From Pseudomonadota bacterium (GTDB taxonomy: Bacteria > Pseudomonadota > Gammaproteobacteria > Steroidobacterales > Steroidobacteraceae), in assembly GCA_037200975.1 (NCBI GenBank), contig JBBCGI010000001.1, positions 2,480,001 through 2,544,000 of the forward strand: a DNA stretch of 64,000 nt, written 5' to 3'. Shown here piece after piece: positions 18,010-27,900 of this stretch; position 1 is the first letter of the stretch; the number at the start of each line of letters is the position of its first letter. The notes beneath the pieces are model-generated. The model ran no database searches, was not told where the DNA came from, and saw only the letters and a list, made by a program, of their open reading frames with translations. Position numbers and translations under genes: made by a program.

Positions 18010-18648
18010 TCAGGCCTTGAGATCCCTCGTGATCATGCTGATGGCATGGTCGATCAGCGCCTTGGCGGTCACGCCGTGATGTGTGAGGGCGTAGGCCTTC
18101 GTGGTGGTGAGCTGGATGATGCCGTGCATGAAGCCCCACAGCGTCACGCTCATCAGCAGCGGCGAGCCAATGTCGGCGCGCACGCTGCCATCGCGGACGC
18201 CGGCTTCGATGGCTGCGACCAGCGTCGCCTGCAGACGGTCGCCGCCGAGCGCGCACGCCTGCTCCGAAGGCGAGCCCTCGGTGGGTTCTGGCGTGTGCAG
18301 CTCGCAGCGCGCCAGTGCGTCGAAAAGCACGGGAAATTCCTGCGAAAAAGCGACGTAGGCGCGGCCCATGGCGCTGACCTGGTCGAGGCCGGTCCGCTGG
18401 CGTTCGGCGGCCTCGACGAAACGCGCATGCAACATGGTCATGGCGCGCTCGGCGAGCCCGAACATGAGATCGGAGCGATCCTGGAAATAGACGTACAACA
18501 GGGCGCGCGACAACCGCGCGCGGCGCGCCACGTCGTCCATGGTCAATGCATCGAGTCCAACCTCGCGGCCTGCCGCTTCGGCGGCATCCACGATCTCGGT
18601 ACGGCGTCGTTCCTTCTCTTCGAGTCTTCGTTCGGCGATATAGCTCAT
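18010..18648 (-). CDS. TetR-family repressor of the efflux operon
   Basis: A 212-residue TetR-type regulator. The start at 18648 (MSYIAERRLEEKERRRTEIV) is the last Met before the DNA-binding domain; a longer version to 18705 would cross the putative promoter. The helix-turn-helix is at about residues 18-65 (LTMDDVARRARLSRALLYVYFQDRSDLMFGL), closely fitting the TetR_N pattern. The C-terminal ligand domain is divergent. It is the first gene of tetR-tolC-adaptor-pump-dehydrogenase and likely represses its own operon until a pump substrate binds, as is common for such arrangements. Confidence 0.93.
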   Translation of the reverse strand: MSYIAERRLEEKERRRTEIVDAAEAAGREVGLDALTMDDVARRARLSRALLYVYFQDRSDLMFGLAERAMTMLHARFVEAAERQRTGLDQVSAMGRAYVAFSQEFPVLFDALARCELHTPEPTEGSPSEQACALGGDRLQATLVAAIEAGVRDGSVRADIGSPLLMSVTLWGFMHGIIQLTTTKAYALTHHGVTAKALIDHAISMITRDLKA

Positions 18649-18656
18649 GGGCGGAG

Positions 18657-18686
18657 AGCCTAGGCGCGGGTCTGACGTAATGTCAA
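18657..18686 (-). promoter_or_regulatory. Putative tetR promoter with overlapping operator
   Basis: On the minus strand a perfect -35 box TTGACA (18686-18681) lies 18 bp from TAGGCT (18662-18657), a fair -10. The -35 is embedded in a perfect palindrome TGAC-GTAAT-GTCA at 18673-18685, a typical size for a TetR-family half-site pair, suggesting autorepression of the efflux operon. The match is by eye. Confidence 0.55.
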
Positions 18687-18720
18687 TTAGTAGAGCTATG
18701 TGCAAACTGCGACTGGACGC

Positions 18721-18741
18721 AAATGCGAACCCCTCGCATTT
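18721..18741. promoter_or_regulatory. Fur-like iron box upstream of feoA
   Basis: AAATGCGA-ACCCC-TCGCATTT is an 8+5+8 perfect inverted repeat. It matches the outer arms of high-GC Fur boxes (AAATGnGAATnATTCnCATTT type), and only the centre departs from consensus. It lies 34 bp upstream of the likely feoA start, consistent with Fur repression of ferrous-iron uptake when iron is sufficient. Confidence 0.6.
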
Positions 18742-18774
18742 ACTTCAATGACCCCGAAACCCATACTTCTATGC

Positions 18775-19080
18775 ATGAAAACGCCCGATCCGAGCAGCCT
18801 CCCACCCATTGCGCTCGCCGAATTACGCCGCGGCGAAAGTGGCGTGGTGAACGGCCTCAACGCGGCGGCATTGGGCGAAAGCGCGCAGGAGCGCGACTCG
18901 ATGCTGTCGCGTCTGCGCGATCTGGGCTTCATTCCCGGTGCCCGCTGCGAGGTGATCGCGCGCATGTGGTTCGGCGGCGATCCCGTGGCGGTGCGAATCG
19001 GCGGTTCGACCTTCGCCCTGCGCCGCGTCGAAGCCGCCGCGGTGCGCGTCACGCGTGTCGCGCAGCTGGCCGCGGCCTGA
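18775..19080 (+). CDS. feoA: Ferrous iron transport protein FeoA
   Basis: Small SH3-like cytoplasmic protein (101 residues from ATG 18775) needed for FeoB-dependent Fe(II) uptake. ATG 18748 is also in frame but begins only 7 bp after the Fur-like palindrome, and neither start has a clear Shine-Dalgarno. The FeoA core PIALAELRRGESGVV leads to LRDLGFIPGARCEVIARMWFGGDPVAVRIGGSTFALRRVEA, the family's typical RLxxLGxxPG...VxxxG...G...LR pattern. feoB starts 27 bp downstream. The pair forms the usual feoAB operon. Confidence 0.93.
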   Translation: MKTPDPSSLPPIALAELRRGESGVVNGLNAAALGESAQERDSMLSRLRDLGFIPGARCEVIARMWFGGDPVAVRIGGSTFALRRVEAAAVRVTRVAQLAAA

Positions 19081-19107
19081 TTCGCCGGCTCGCCTCTACC
19101 TACCTAC

Positions 19108-20976
19108 ATGGACGCCACCGTAAAACCCCTGCGCATCGCGCTGGTCGGCGTGCCCAATTGCGGCAAGACCGCGCTGTTCAACCGCCTGACCGGCAGCCGC
19201 CAGAAGGTCGCTAACTACCCTGGCGTGACGGTCGAGCGGCGCGAGGGGGAACGGATCGCGGCCGACGGCCGCGTGCAGCACGTGCTCGACCTGCCGGGTA
19301 CTTACAGCCTCAAGCCCACGACCCTCGATGAGGCGATCACGCGCGACGTTTTGCTGGGCCGCGTGGCCGGCGCGCCGGCGCCGGAGCTCGTGGTGTGTGT
19401 GGTCGACGCCGTGCATCTGCCGATCGGCCTGCGCCTGGCGCTCGAAGTGAAGAGCCTCGGCCTGCCGATGGTGCTGGCGCTCAACCGCATGGACGTCGCG
19501 AAGCGGCGCAATGTGCACATAGACGTGGCGAAGCTGTCGGCCGAACTCGGCGTGCCGGTGCTGCCGACCATCGCGGTGAAACGCGGCGGCGCCGACGCGC
19601 TGATCGAAGCCATCGAGCCGATGCACTGGCTGAACCAACGCAGCATCGCGACGCCGGCCTGGTTGGAGCCATCGGCCGAAGATGCCGAACAGCGGCAGAA
19701 GGATCTGCAGGGCGTGCTCGGTGTGGTCGGTTACCGTGCGCCGGTGGAAAGCGCATGGTTCGCGCGACTCGATGCGCTGCTGCTGCATCCCGCCGGCGGC
19801 CTCGCGGTCCTCGCCGCGGTCCTGTTCGTGATGTTCCAGGCCGTGTTCAGCTGGGCCGAAGCGCCGATGGACTGGATAGACGGCGGAATGGCCAGCCTCG
19901 GCGCATGGACCGGTGCGCACCTGCCCGCAGGACCACTCAATAGTCTGCTGGTGAACGGCGTCATCGGCGGCGCCGGCGCCGTGCTGGTGTTCCTGCCGCA
20001 GATCCTGATCCTGTTTCTCTTCATCCTCGCGCTCGAGGATTCCGGCTACCTGCCGCGCGCGGCCTATCTGCTCGACCGGCTGATGGGCGGCGTGGGGCTC
20101 TCGGGACGCGCGTTCATTCCGCTGCTGTCGAGCTTCGCCTGCGCGATCCCCGGCATCATGGCGGCGCGCACCATCCCGGGCTGGCGCGACCGGTTGACGA
20201 CCATCATGATCGCGCCGCTCATGACCTGCTCCGCGCGCCTGCCGGTGTACGCACTGCTGATCGGCGCGCTGATCCCGGCCAAATCCGTCGGCGGTTTCAA
20301 CCTGCAGGGACTGGTGATGTTCGTGTTGTACGTCGCCGGAATCGTCGCGGCCGTGCTGGTTGCGTACGTGATGAAGCTGTTCGCGGGCGTACGCCAGTAT
20401 TCGCCGCTGATGCTGGAGCTGCCGGACTACCAGTGGCCGCACCCCGGCAACTTGTTGTTAGGCCTGTGGGAGCGCGTGAAGATCTTCCTGAGCCGCGTCG
20501 GCGGCATCATCCTCGCGCTGATGATCGTGTTGTGGTTCCTGTCGAGTTATCCGGCGCCGCCGCCGGACGCCACGGGCCCGGCGATCCAGTACAGCTTTGC
20601 GGGCAAACTCGGGCAGATGCTCGAATACGTCTTCGCGCCCATCGGCTTCAACTGGCAGATCTCGATCGCGCTGGTGCCTGGGCTCGCGGCGCGCGAAGTC
20701 GCGGTCAGCGCGCTCGGCACCGTCTATTCCATGTCCGCCGCGGGCGACGACGTCGCCGGCCAGCTGTCGCCGGTGATCGCCAGCACCTGGAGCCTCGCCA
20801 CCGCCTGTTCGCTGCTGGCCTGGTACGTGTTTGCGCCGCAGTGCCTGTCCACCCTTGCGGTGGTGAAGCGCGAGACCAACTCCTGGCGTTATCCCATCAT
20901 CATGGCGGCCTATCTGTTCGCGCTGGCGTATGTCGCGTCGTTCATCACCTACCGCGCTGTCGCGGCGTGGACGTGA
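19108..20976 (+). CDS. feoB: Ferrous iron transporter FeoB
   Basis: Inner-membrane Fe(II) permease with an N-terminal G-domain, 622 residues. The G motifs are G1 GVPNCGKT (residues 14-21), G2 Thr41 in NYPGVTVERREG, G3 DLPG (61-64) and G4 NRMD (126-129). Gate domains follow: the first around FVMFQAVFSWAEAPMDWID and LLVNGVIGGAGAVLVFLPQILILF, with the conserved SFACAIPGIMAARTI core and CSARLPVYALLIGALIP. It is shorter than the roughly 770-residue E. coli protein but has all recognisable parts up to the final helices, as in other compact FeoBs. Cotranscribed with feoA and the next small gene. Confidence 0.95.
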   Translation: MDATVKPLRIALVGVPNCGKTALFNRLTGSRQKVANYPGVTVERREGERIAADGRVQHVLDLPGTYSLKPTTLDEAITRDVLLGRVAGAPAPELVVCVVDAVHLPIGLRLALEVKSLGLPMVLALNRMDVAKRRNVHIDVAKLSAELGVPVLPTIAVKRGGADALIEAIEPMHWLNQRSIATPAWLEPSAEDAEQRQKDLQGVLGVVGYRAPVESAWFARLDALLLHPAGGLAVLAAVLFVMFQAVFSWAEAPMDWIDGGMASLGAWTGAHLPAGPLNSLLVNGVIGGAGAVLVFLPQILILFLFILALEDSGYLPRAAYLLDRLMGGVGLSGRAFIPLLSSFACAIPGIMAARTIPGWRDRLTTIMIAPLMTCSARLPVYALLIGALIPAKSVGGFNLQGLVMFVLYVAGIVAAVLVAYVMKLFAGVRQYSPLMLELPDYQWPHPGNLLLGLWERVKIFLSRVGGIILALMIVLWFLSSYPAPPPDATGPAIQYSFAGKLGQMLEYVFAPIGFNWQISIALVPGLAAREVAVSALGTVYSMSAAGDDVAGQLSPVIASTWSLATACSLLAWYVFAPQCLSTLAVVKRETNSWRYPIIMAAYLFALAYVASFITYRAVAAWT

Positions 20977-20984
20977 GGGAGATC

Positions 20985-21230
20985 ATGATTCAGCAGATCA
21001 TCGTCGCAGCCATCGTGATCGCCGGGTTCTCGGCCAGCGTGTGGAAACTCATGCCTGCGAGGCGGCGGTTGCGCGCGTTGCTGGCGCTCGATGCCTGGGC
21101 TGCGCAGCATGCGTCGCTGGCGCGCTGGCGCGAACGGTCGCTCAAGCCGCGCATCCTGCGTGCCGCGGGCACGGGTTGCGCCGGCTGCGCGGCCAATGTG
21201 GGCACGCGCCCGAATCATCCACCGCGGTGA
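20985..21230 (+). CDS. Small FeoB-associated membrane protein with C-terminal Cys pair
   Basis: An 81-residue protein starting 8 bp after feoB. One transmembrane helix spans residues about 5-22 (IIVAAIVIAGFSASVWKLM), followed by an Arg-rich amphipathic stretch and a C-terminal GTGCAGCAANVG with a CxxC pair. Small proteins of this design, with a terminal CxGC-type motif, follow feoB in several Xanthomonadales relatives (DUF6587-like). A role as a FeoC substitute or iron chaperone is only an inference from position. Its stop overlaps the next GTG start (GTGA). Confidence 0.75.
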   Translation: MIQQIIVAAIVIAGFSASVWKLMPARRRLRALLALDAWAAQHASLARWRERSLKPRILRAAGTGCAGCAANVGTRPNHPPR

Positions 21231-22111
21231 AATTCGCCTGCGCTTTCGTTGTTGCGCTGCTGGTGGGGCCGGCGCTCGCCGCACCTGCGCGCAGTGTGCG
21301 CGACGACACGGGCGAGCTCGTCGCCGTTGCGACCGACGGCTGCCGCATCGTCTCGCTGGCACCGGGTACGACGGCCATGTTGTACGCCGCGGGCGCGGGC
21401 CATTGCCTCGTGGGCACGATCGCGCATAGCGATGAGCCGCCCGAGGCGGCGCAGGTTCCGATCGTCGGCGATGCGGAGACGCTCGATTTCGAGCAGTTGA
21501 TCACGCTGCGGCCGACGGTCGTCGTCGTCGCCGTGGACGTGGTGCAGCGCGTGCGCATCGACCGGATCCGCGCGCTGAAGATTCCCGTCTACCAGGTTCA
21601 CGTGACGCGGCTCTCCGACATGGCCGATTCGGTGCTCCGGCTCGGGGAACTTGCCGGCACCGAGCCGGTGGCGGCTCGCAAGGCCGCGTTATTGCGCGCC
21701 GAACTCGCATCGATCGGCGCCCGCTACGGCGGGCGGCCGCGCCTGCGGGTGCTCTACCAGATATGGGATCTGCCTATCTACACGATCGGCGGCCGGCACG
21801 TGATCAGCGATGCGCTCGAGCTGTGTGGTGCCACGAATATTTTCGCGGATCTGCAGACCGCGGCCCCGGCGGTGACGCGCGAGGCGGTGGTGTTGCGCAA
21901 TCCGGAAGTCATTCTCGTCTCGGCGCCCCCGTCGGCGGCGGCCGAATGGCTGGCCGCATGGCGCAAGTTTCCGATGCTCACCGCGGTGCGCGATGCCCAC
22001 CTGGTCGAATACTCCGACGAGCGCATCGATCGCATGGGTCCTTCTGTGATCGCCGCGACCGCCGAGTTGTGCGCCGTGCTCGATCGCGCGCGCGGAAGCC
22101 GTTTGCGATAG
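21227..22111 (+). CDS. Periplasmic solute-binding protein (BtuF/FhuD-type)
   Basis: A 294-residue helical-backbone ABC substrate-binding protein for a metal chelate, probably cobalamin, haem or a siderophore. The GTG at 21227 overlaps the upstream stop (GTGA). The signal peptide (residues 1-20, VVALLVGPALAAPA) is clear. The first lobe has RIVSLAPGTTAMLYAAGAG and VGDAETLDFEQLITLRPTVVVV; the second has LYQIWDLPIYTIGGRHVISDALELCGATNIF. No permease or ATPase gene is adjacent, so it must use a distant transporter or another partner. Coupling to feo hints at iron. The name beyond family level is uncertain. Confidence 0.85.
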   Translation: MKFACAFVVALLVGPALAAPARSVRDDTGELVAVATDGCRIVSLAPGTTAMLYAAGAGHCLVGTIAHSDEPPEAAQVPIVGDAETLDFEQLITLRPTVVVVAVDVVQRVRIDRIRALKIPVYQVHVTRLSDMADSVLRLGELAGTEPVAARKAALLRAELASIGARYGGRPRLRVLYQIWDLPIYTIGGRHVISDALELCGATNIFADLQTAAPAVTREAVVLRNPEVILVSAPPSAAAEWLAAWRKFPMLTAVRDAHLVEYSDERIDRMGPSVIAATAELCAVLDRARGSRLR

Positions 22112-22138
22112 GCTCCCGGTCGAGGTCGATCGAAAGCG

Positions 22139-23152
22139 ATGAGCACGCCCTATCAAGCCATCACGGTCCGGGACAACGTCGATCCAGACCAGTTCCACAC
22201 CGAGATCGTCGCGCAGAATCGTCCGGTGGTGCTGCGAGGCGTCGTCGCAAAATGGCCGGCGGTCTTTGAAGGGACGCGATCTGCCCTTGCCATCCGGGAC
22301 TATCTGCTGCGGTTCGACGCAGGGCGGCGGATGCGCGCGTTGTTCGGTGACGCGTCCATCCAGGGCCGCTTTTTTTACCGCAGCGACATGCGCGGATTCA
22401 ATTTCGAGCGTCGCGAAGTGTTGCTCGGAGAAATGCTCGATCGATTGATCAGTCCAGCCGAAGGCGAACGTCACTCGGCCGCGTACCTGGAATCCACGCC
22501 CATCGCCGAACATCTGCCCGGCTTCACCGCGGAGAACCCGCTCGCACTGCTGCCGTCGTCGGTCGCGCCGCGTATCTGGCTCGGCAACACCGTGACCGCG
22601 CAGACGCACTTCGACTTGCAGCACAACATCGCCTGCGTCGTGGCAGGCCGCAGGCGATTCACGCTGTTTCCGCCGGACCAACTACCGAATCTCTACGCAG
22701 GTCCGTTCGACTTCACCTTGTCTGGTCCGCCCGTGAGCATGGTCTCGCTGCACGATCCGGATCTCGGCCGGTATCCGAAATTCAAGGACGCCCTCGAACA
22801 CGCACAGACGGCCGAACTCGGCCCGGGCGATGCGCTCTACATTCCGTACTTCTGGTGGCACCACGTCGAATCGCTCGAGAGCTTCAACGTGCTGGTGAAC
22901 TACTGGTGGAATCCGGCACGCACCCTTGGCGGCTCGCCGTTCGACTGTCTGCTACATGGCATCCTGACGCTGCGCGATTTGCCGCCGGAGCAGCGCGAAG
23001 CCTGGCGCATCGTGTTCGACCATTTCGTGTTCCAGCGCAGTGGCGATCCGATGGCGCACCTGGCGCCGGAGCATCGCGGCCTGCTCGGTGCGATGACGCC
23101 CGAACGCGCGCGCGAGATCAAATCCATCCTCGTGCGGCTGCTGAGCAAATAG
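22139..23152 (+). CDS. Cupin-like (JmjC/Cupin_8) protein
   Basis: A 337-residue member of the cupin_8/JmjC-like Fe(II)/2-oxoglutarate oxygenase group. The metal site looks intact: His157-x-Asp159 in TVTAQTHFDLQHN and a distal His at 241/242 in IPYFWWHHVES. The entry segment NRPVVLRGVVAKWPA is characteristic of the group. The last 80 residues follow the usual C-terminal helix extension. In Xanthomonas, Caulobacter and Sphingomonas relatives such cupins are repeatedly found beside tryptophan-halogenase-like genes and TonB receptors, as here. Hydroxylase activity is plausible, substrate unknown. It may belong to the halogenase module although it starts after the feo group. Confidence 0.9.
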   Translation: MSTPYQAITVRDNVDPDQFHTEIVAQNRPVVLRGVVAKWPAVFEGTRSALAIRDYLLRFDAGRRMRALFGDASIQGRFFYRSDMRGFNFERREVLLGEMLDRLISPAEGERHSAAYLESTPIAEHLPGFTAENPLALLPSSVAPRIWLGNTVTAQTHFDLQHNIACVVAGRRRFTLFPPDQLPNLYAGPFDFTLSGPPVSMVSLHDPDLGRYPKFKDALEHAQTAELGPGDALYIPYFWWHHVESLESFNVLVNYWWNPARTLGGSPFDCLLHGILTLRDLPPEQREAWRIVFDHFVFQRSGDPMAHLAPEHRGLLGAMTPERAREIKSILVRLLSK

Positions 23153-23155
23153 CCG

Positions 23156-23175
23156 CCGCCGCCGGGATGCGGCGG
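23156..23175. terminator. GC hairpin between convergent cupin and halogenase genes
   Basis: CCGCCGC-CGGGAT-GCGGCGG forms a 7-bp all-GC stem with a 6-nt loop just after the cupin stop and before the stop of the convergent halogenase gene. There is no U-run on either strand, so terminator function is weakly supported. Confidence 0.3.
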
Positions 23176-23185
23176 TCAGTGCGCT

Positions 23186-24697
23186 TTACCCCGGGGCTGC
23201 CGCGCAATTGCGCGCAATGAACTCGCGGTGCGTGGGCATGGTGTCGACGGATTTTCCGATCGTCGCCTTGATATGCGACAGGCGTTTGCGCAGCTCGTCC
23301 TCGGTCAGGACATCCACGAGCGGATCGTAACTGCGCGGCTGGACGTTCTGGCCGACCATGACGGCGAACCAGCTCGTGTCGGTGAAGAGTTCTTCGTTCT
23401 CGCGAAAAACGCGGCCGCGCTCGCGGAACAAGTCGAGTTTCTGTTGCAGGAAGTCCGGAACACTCATCGTGCGGCAATAGTTCCAGAACGGTGAGTCGTC
23501 CCGTTCCGTCGCGTTGTAGTGGAGCACGAGGAAATCGCGGATCCGCTCGTATTCCCACGTCAACACGCGGTTGTATTGATCGATCTCCGCCGGTGCGAAG
23601 GTGCGATCCGGAAACAACGTCATCAGGTGAGCCAGCGCACTCTGCACGAGATGAATGCTGGTCGACTCGAGCGGCTCCAGGAATCCCGAAGCAAGCCCCA
23701 ACGCGACGCAGTTCTTGACCCAGAACTTCTTCCTGCGCCCGGTGACGAACCGCAGGATGCGCGGCGCTGCCAGCGGCGCTCCGTCGAGGTTCGCGAGCAA
23801 GGAGGAAGTAGCCTCATCGTCGCCGATGTGCGCGCTCGAATAGACGTAGCCATTGCCGATGCGATGTTGCAGCGGGATGCGCCATTGCCATCCCGCCTTG
23901 CGCGCGGTCGAACGCGTGTAGGGCGTGAACTCGCCACCGCTCTGGCAGGGCACCGCCACCGCGCTGTTGCACGGCAACCAGTGCGACCAGTCTTCGTAGC
24001 CCGTTTCGAGCGCCTGCTCGATGAGCAGGCCGCGAAAGCCCGAACAATCGATGAACAGATCTCCGTCGACGCGTTCGCCGCTTTCGAGCACCACGGCTTC
24101 GATGAATCCATCCGCAGCGCGCCGTTTGACATCGACGATCTTGCCTTCGGTCCGCGTGACGCCGCGTTGTTGCGCGTAGTCACGCAGGAAAAGCGCATAC
24201 AGCCGTGCATCGAAGTGAAATGCATAGGCGATCTTCGAAAGCGGCGAATTGCCGGCATCGACCGGCCGCATGAACTTGCCCTGCCGGCAAGCAGCCACCT
24301 GTAAAGAGAAATCCCCCAGATCCGTATCGGGTTCGAGTTCACGCAGCTTCAGCCAGTACGCATGAAATGAAACGCCCTCCATGTTCAAGCCATAAGGACC
24401 GAACGGATGGATGTACTTGTGTCCGAGCCGCGTCCAGTCGACGAATTCGATGCCGAGCTTGAAGGTCGCCTGCGTCCTGCGGATGAAGTCGTTTTCGTCG
24501 ACGCCCAACATCCTGTTGAAGGTGTTGATCTGCGGAATCGTTGCCTCGCCGACACCCACCGTGCCAATCTCTTCCGACTCGATGAGGCGAACCTTGCAGT
24601 AGTCGTTCTTGAGAAATCTCGCGAACGTCGCCGCGGCCATCCAGCCCGCCGTTCCGCCTCCCACGATGACGATGGTTCTAAGTCGGTTGGTGTTCAC
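23186..24697 (-). CDS. Flavin-dependent tryptophan halogenase family, paralogue 1
   Basis: A 503-residue FADH2-dependent halogenase-family protein. The FAD motif is [10 protein letters not shown] (13-22). The catalytic Lys is Lys80 ([10 protein letters not shown]), the halogenase signature WxWxIP is W270-Q-W-R-I-P275, and the catalytic Glu is Glu344 ([10 protein letters not shown]). These correspond to PrnA Lys79, WxWxIP and Glu346, so it should be competent to make and use HOX. Relatives beside TonB receptors (BrvH of Brevundimonas and the Xanthomonas Xcc enzymes) brominate free indoles, with poor activity on Trp. It needs a separate flavin reductase, and none is nearby. It is divergent from the other three copies. 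Confidence 0.93.
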   Translation of the reverse strand: MNTNRLRTIVIVGGGTAGWMAAATFARFLKNDYCKVRLIESEEIGTVGVGEATIPQINTFNRMLGVDENDFIRRTQATFKLGIEFVDWTRLGHKYIHPFGPYGLNMEGVSFHAYWLKLRELEPDTDLGDFSLQVAACRQGKFMRPVDAGNSPLSKIAYAFHFDARLYALFLRDYAQQRGVTRTEGKIVDVKRRAADGFIEAVVLESGERVDGDLFIDCSGFRGLLIEQALETGYEDWSHWLPCNSAVAVPCQSGGEFTPYTRSTARKAGWQWRIPLQHRIGNGYVYSSAHIGDDEATSSLLANLDGAPLAAPRILRFVTGRRKKFWVKNCVALGLASGFLEPLESTSIHLVQSALAHLMTLFPDRTFAPAEIDQYNRVLTWEYERIRDFLVLHYNATERDDSPFWNYCRTMSVPDFLQQKLDLFRERGRVFRENEELFTDTSWFAVMVGQNVQPRSYDPLVDVLTEDELRKRLSHIKATIGKSVDTMPTHREFIARNCAAAPG

Positions 24698-24851
24698 TTC
24701 GATGGCTCATGTCTTTAGGAATTTTGCATGATGTCTAACAAATCGATCCGGCAGCACAGGGCACGGAGATGCTCCGGGTTGCACCGCCACGCCAATTGTT
24801 TCACGAAACCCGGAATATCGATGCACGCAAGCGCAGTTCGGCAGCGAGCGC

Positions 24852-26387
24852 ATGAGTAGCTTGCCGGCCACGGGCGGCAACAACCCGATCCGCAGCATTG
24901 TCATCGTTGGGGGAGGAACCGCCGGATGGATGGCGGCGGCCGCGCTCGCCCGCGTGTTGCGCCCCGGAGCGCAGACCATCCGCCTGGTCGAGTCGGACGA
25001 AATCGGCCGCGTCGGAGTGGGCGAGGCGACGATTCCGCCCATCTCCATGTTCAACTCGCTGCTCGGCATCGATGAAAACGATTTCCTGCGCAAGACCCAG
25101 GGCACATTCAAGCTCGGCATCGAATTCGTCGACTGGACGCGCCTCGGCCATCGTTACCTGCATCCGTTCGGCGAATTCGGCATCGACATCGAGGCCGTGA
25201 AGTTTCACCAGTTCTGGCGCAAGTTCCACCAGCGCGGTGAGGTTCCCGACATCAGCGAGTACTGTGTTCCTGCGGTGGCATGCAAGCTGGGCCGCTTCGC
25301 GCGCACCGATCCGGATCCGCGCAGCGTGCTGTCGCGCCTCAAGTACGCGTTTCATTTCGATGCTTCGCTGTATGCGCGTTACCTGCGCGGGTTTGCCGAG
25401 GGTCGCGGCGTCGTGCGCCACGAAGGGGAAATCGTCGAAGTTCTGCGGCGCGCGGCCGACGGCTTCATCGAGGCGGTGCGCCTGGCGAGTGGCGCGACCG
25501 TCGAGGGAGATCTGTTCATCGACTGCAGTGGATTTCGCGGCCTGCTGATCGAGCAGACACTGAAGTCAGGTTACGAAGATTGGTCGCAGTGGCTGCCCTG
25601 CGATCGGGCCGCGGCCGTGCAGTGCGAGAGCGGCGGCGAGCTCACACCGTTTACGCGCGCCACCGCGCATGGCGCGGGCTGGCAATGGCGTATCCCGCTG
25701 CAGCATCGCATCGGCAATGGCCATGTCTTCTGCAGTCGTTATCTCAGTGACGACGAAGCCTGCGCGACGCTGCTCGGCAATCTCGATGGGCCCGCATTGG
25801 GGGACCCGAAGATCCTCAAATTCACCGGCGGCATGCGCCGTAACTCATGGGTGAAGAACTGCGTGGCGCTGGGTCTGGCGAGTGGGTTCATGGAACCGCT
25901 CGAATCGACGAGCATCCACCTGGTGCAAGCCGGCATCACCCGCTTGCTGGCGCTCTTCCCGAACCGCAACTTCGATCAGATCGAGATCGACGAATACAAC
26001 AAGCTCATGCGCAGCCAGTACGAGCGCATCCGCGATTTCCTGATTCTCCATTACTTCGCCACCGAGAGGCGCGACACGCCTTTCTGGAACTACTGCGGGA
26101 ACATGCAGATTCCCGAGACGCTCAGACACAAGATAGATCTGTTCCGCCTGCACGGCCGCCTGTTCCAGCACGAGTACGAGCTGTTCGCGGACGCGAACTG
26201 GGTAGCCGTTCTGCTCGGTCAGAACGTGCTGCCCGATTCCTACGATCCGCTCGTCGATGGCGTCGATGAAGCTGCGGTGAAACGCAAATTCGAACAGATT
26301 CGCGCCGCGATCCGCCTGACGGTCGAGAGCCTGCCGACGCATCGCGCCTTCATCGAAAAACACTGCGCCGCGGAACTGAATCGATGA
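24852..26387 (+). CDS. Flavin-dependent tryptophan halogenase family, paralogue 2
   Basis: A 511-residue paralogue. The ATG at 24852 is the only convenient start before the FAD motif [10 protein letters not shown]. The active-site set is complete: Lys87 in [14 protein letters not shown]277-Q-W279 within GWQWRIPLQ, and Glu351 in [13 protein letters not shown]. Closely similar to paralogue 1 along the whole length (for example [10 protein letters not shown] and PSYDPLVD-like C-terminal segments). Stops inside the start of paralogue 3 (ATGA), so 2 and 3 are translationally coupled, probably followed by 4 and the TonB receptor. The natural substrate is unknown. Confidence 0.93.
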   Translation: MSSLPATGGNNPIRSIVIVGGGTAGWMAAAALARVLRPGAQTIRLVESDEIGRVGVGEATIPPISMFNSLLGIDENDFLRKTQGTFKLGIEFVDWTRLGHRYLHPFGEFGIDIEAVKFHQFWRKFHQRGEVPDISEYCVPAVACKLGRFARTDPDPRSVLSRLKYAFHFDASLYARYLRGFAEGRGVVRHEGEIVEVLRRAADGFIEAVRLASGATVEGDLFIDCSGFRGLLIEQTLKSGYEDWSQWLPCDRAAAVQCESGGELTPFTRATAHGAGWQWRIPLQHRIGNGHVFCSRYLSDDEACATLLGNLDGPALGDPKILKFTGGMRRNSWVKNCVALGLASGFMEPLESTSIHLVQAGITRLLALFPNRNFDQIEIDEYNKLMRSQYERIRDFLILHYFATERRDTPFWNYCGNMQIPETLRHKIDLFRLHGRLFQHEYELFADANWVAVLLGQNVLPDSYDPLVDGVDEAAVKRKFEQIRAAIRLTVESLPTHRAFIEKHCAAELNR

Positions 26388-27892
26388 GTGATCGGAGGAT
26401 CAGGAACATCGTGATCGTCGGTGGTGGAACCGCCGGCTGGATGGCGGCGGCTTCGCTGTCGCGATTCCTGAGTCCCGGGTTGTATTCGATCCGCCTGGTC
26501 GAGTCGGCGGAGATCGGCATCGTCGGCGTGGGGGAAGCCACGGTGCCGCATATCCGCTTCTTCAACCAGACGCTTGGCTTCGACGAAGCCGACTTCATGC
26601 GCAAGACGCAGGCAACTTTCAAACTCGGAATCGAATTCGTCGACTGGGCGCGCCTCGGTGATTCCTATATCCATCCGTTTGGCGATTACGGCCGGTCACT
26701 TCGCGGCGTGAAATTCCATCACTACTGGAACCGGCTGCGACTCGCGGGCGATGACACGCAGATCGACGAATATTCGCTGCCCATCGCCGCGGCACGGCTG
26801 GCGCGCTTCGCACCGCCCAGCGGCGATCCAGCCTCGGTCCTGTCGACTTTCTCGTACGCCTTCCAGTTCGACGCCACATTGTTCGCGCCGTACCTGCGCG
26901 CCTACGCGGAGAATCGCGGTGTGCAACGCACCGAAGGCCGCGTGGTTGACGTGCAGCTGCGCGGGACCGACGGCTTCATCGAAGCGTTGACGCTGGCGAG
27001 TGGCGAGCGCATCGAGGGCGACCTGTTCCTCGACTGTTCCGGATTCTTCGGGCTGCTGACCGAGAAGACTCTGCACACCGGCTACGAAGACTGGACTCAC
27101 TGGCTGCCTTGCGACCGCGCGGTGGCCGTGCCCTGCGAGAGCCATGGCGAGCTACTGCCGTACACGCGCGCGACCGCGCGCACTGCCGGGTGGCAATGGC
27201 GCATACCGCTGCAGCATCGGACGGGTAATGGCTACGTGTATTCGAGCCGGTACGTCAGCGACGACGAGGCGGCGGCAACCTTGATGTCCCATCTCGATGG
27301 CAAGGCGCTGGCCGAGCCGCGGTTCCTCAGGTTCGTCACCGGCCGGCGCAAGCAGACCTGGAACCGCAACTGCGTGGCGATCGGTCTCGCAGGCGGTTTC
27401 GTCGAGCCGCTGGAATCGACCAGCATCTATCTGATCCAGGCGGCGATCACGCACCTGCTCGAACTTTTCCCCGACCGCGATTTCGATGCGCTCAACAGCG
27501 GCGAATACAACCGCGTCATGGACATCGAATTCGAGCGTGTGCGCGATTTCATCGTGCTGCACTACCACGCCACCGAGCGAGACGACACGCCGCTGTGGAA
27601 CTACGTGCGCACCATGCCCATTCCGGACAGCCTGGCGTACAAAATGGAACTGTTCCGCGAGCGCGGCGTGGTGATGAATTATCAGGTCGGATTGTTCCAC
27701 GAGCCGAGCTGGCTCGCGGTGTACCTGGGTCAGCGCGTGATGCCAGCGCGCTACGATCCACTCGCGGACATTGCGTCTCTCGAAGAGGTGCAACGCGACG
27801 CAACGGTGATACGCGCCGCCATCCGGCAGGCGGCCGGCACTCTGCCGACTCACGCCGAATTCATCGCGCGTTATTGCGCGCCACGTAGTTAG
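26384..27892 (+). CDS. Flavin-dependent tryptophan halogenase family, paralogue 3
   Basis: A 502-residue paralogue starting at the ATG of an ATGA overlap with paralogue 2. [10 protein letters not shown] (13-22), Lys80 ([13 protein letters not shown]), W270-Q-W-R-I-P275 and Glu344 ([10 protein letters not shown]) are all intact, so catalysis is expected. [10 protein letters not shown] and [13 protein letters not shown] are shared with the other copies. The ends of the family proteins ([13 protein letters not shown]) also match. Paralogues 1 and 3 are equally long and align residue for residue in the catalytic positions; copies 2 and 4 have slightly longer N-termini. Confidence 0.93.
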   Translation: MSDRRIRNIVIVGGGTAGWMAAASLSRFLSPGLYSIRLVESAEIGIVGVGEATVPHIRFFNQTLGFDEADFMRKTQATFKLGIEFVDWARLGDSYIHPFGDYGRSLRGVKFHHYWNRLRLAGDDTQIDEYSLPIAAARLARFAPPSGDPASVLSTFSYAFQFDATLFAPYLRAYAENRGVQRTEGRVVDVQLRGTDGFIEALTLASGERIEGDLFLDCSGFFGLLTEKTLHTGYEDWTHWLPCDRAVAVPCESHGELLPYTRATARTAGWQWRIPLQHRTGNGYVYSSRYVSDDEAAATLMSHLDGKALAEPRFLRFVTGRRKQTWNRNCVAIGLAGGFVEPLESTSIYLIQAAITHLLELFPDRDFDALNSGEYNRVMDIEFERVRDFIVLHYHATERDDTPLWNYVRTMPIPDSLAYKMELFRERGVVMNYQVGLFHEPSWLAVYLGQRVMPARYDPLADIASLEEVQRDATVIRAAIRQAAGTLPTHAEFIARYCAPRS

Positions 27893-27900
27893 GCGGCCGC

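Noticed and set aside
19108-20976. FeoB truncation
   Set aside because: Although shorter than E. coli FeoB, G motifs and gate helices are complete and the gene ends cleanly before a linked gene.
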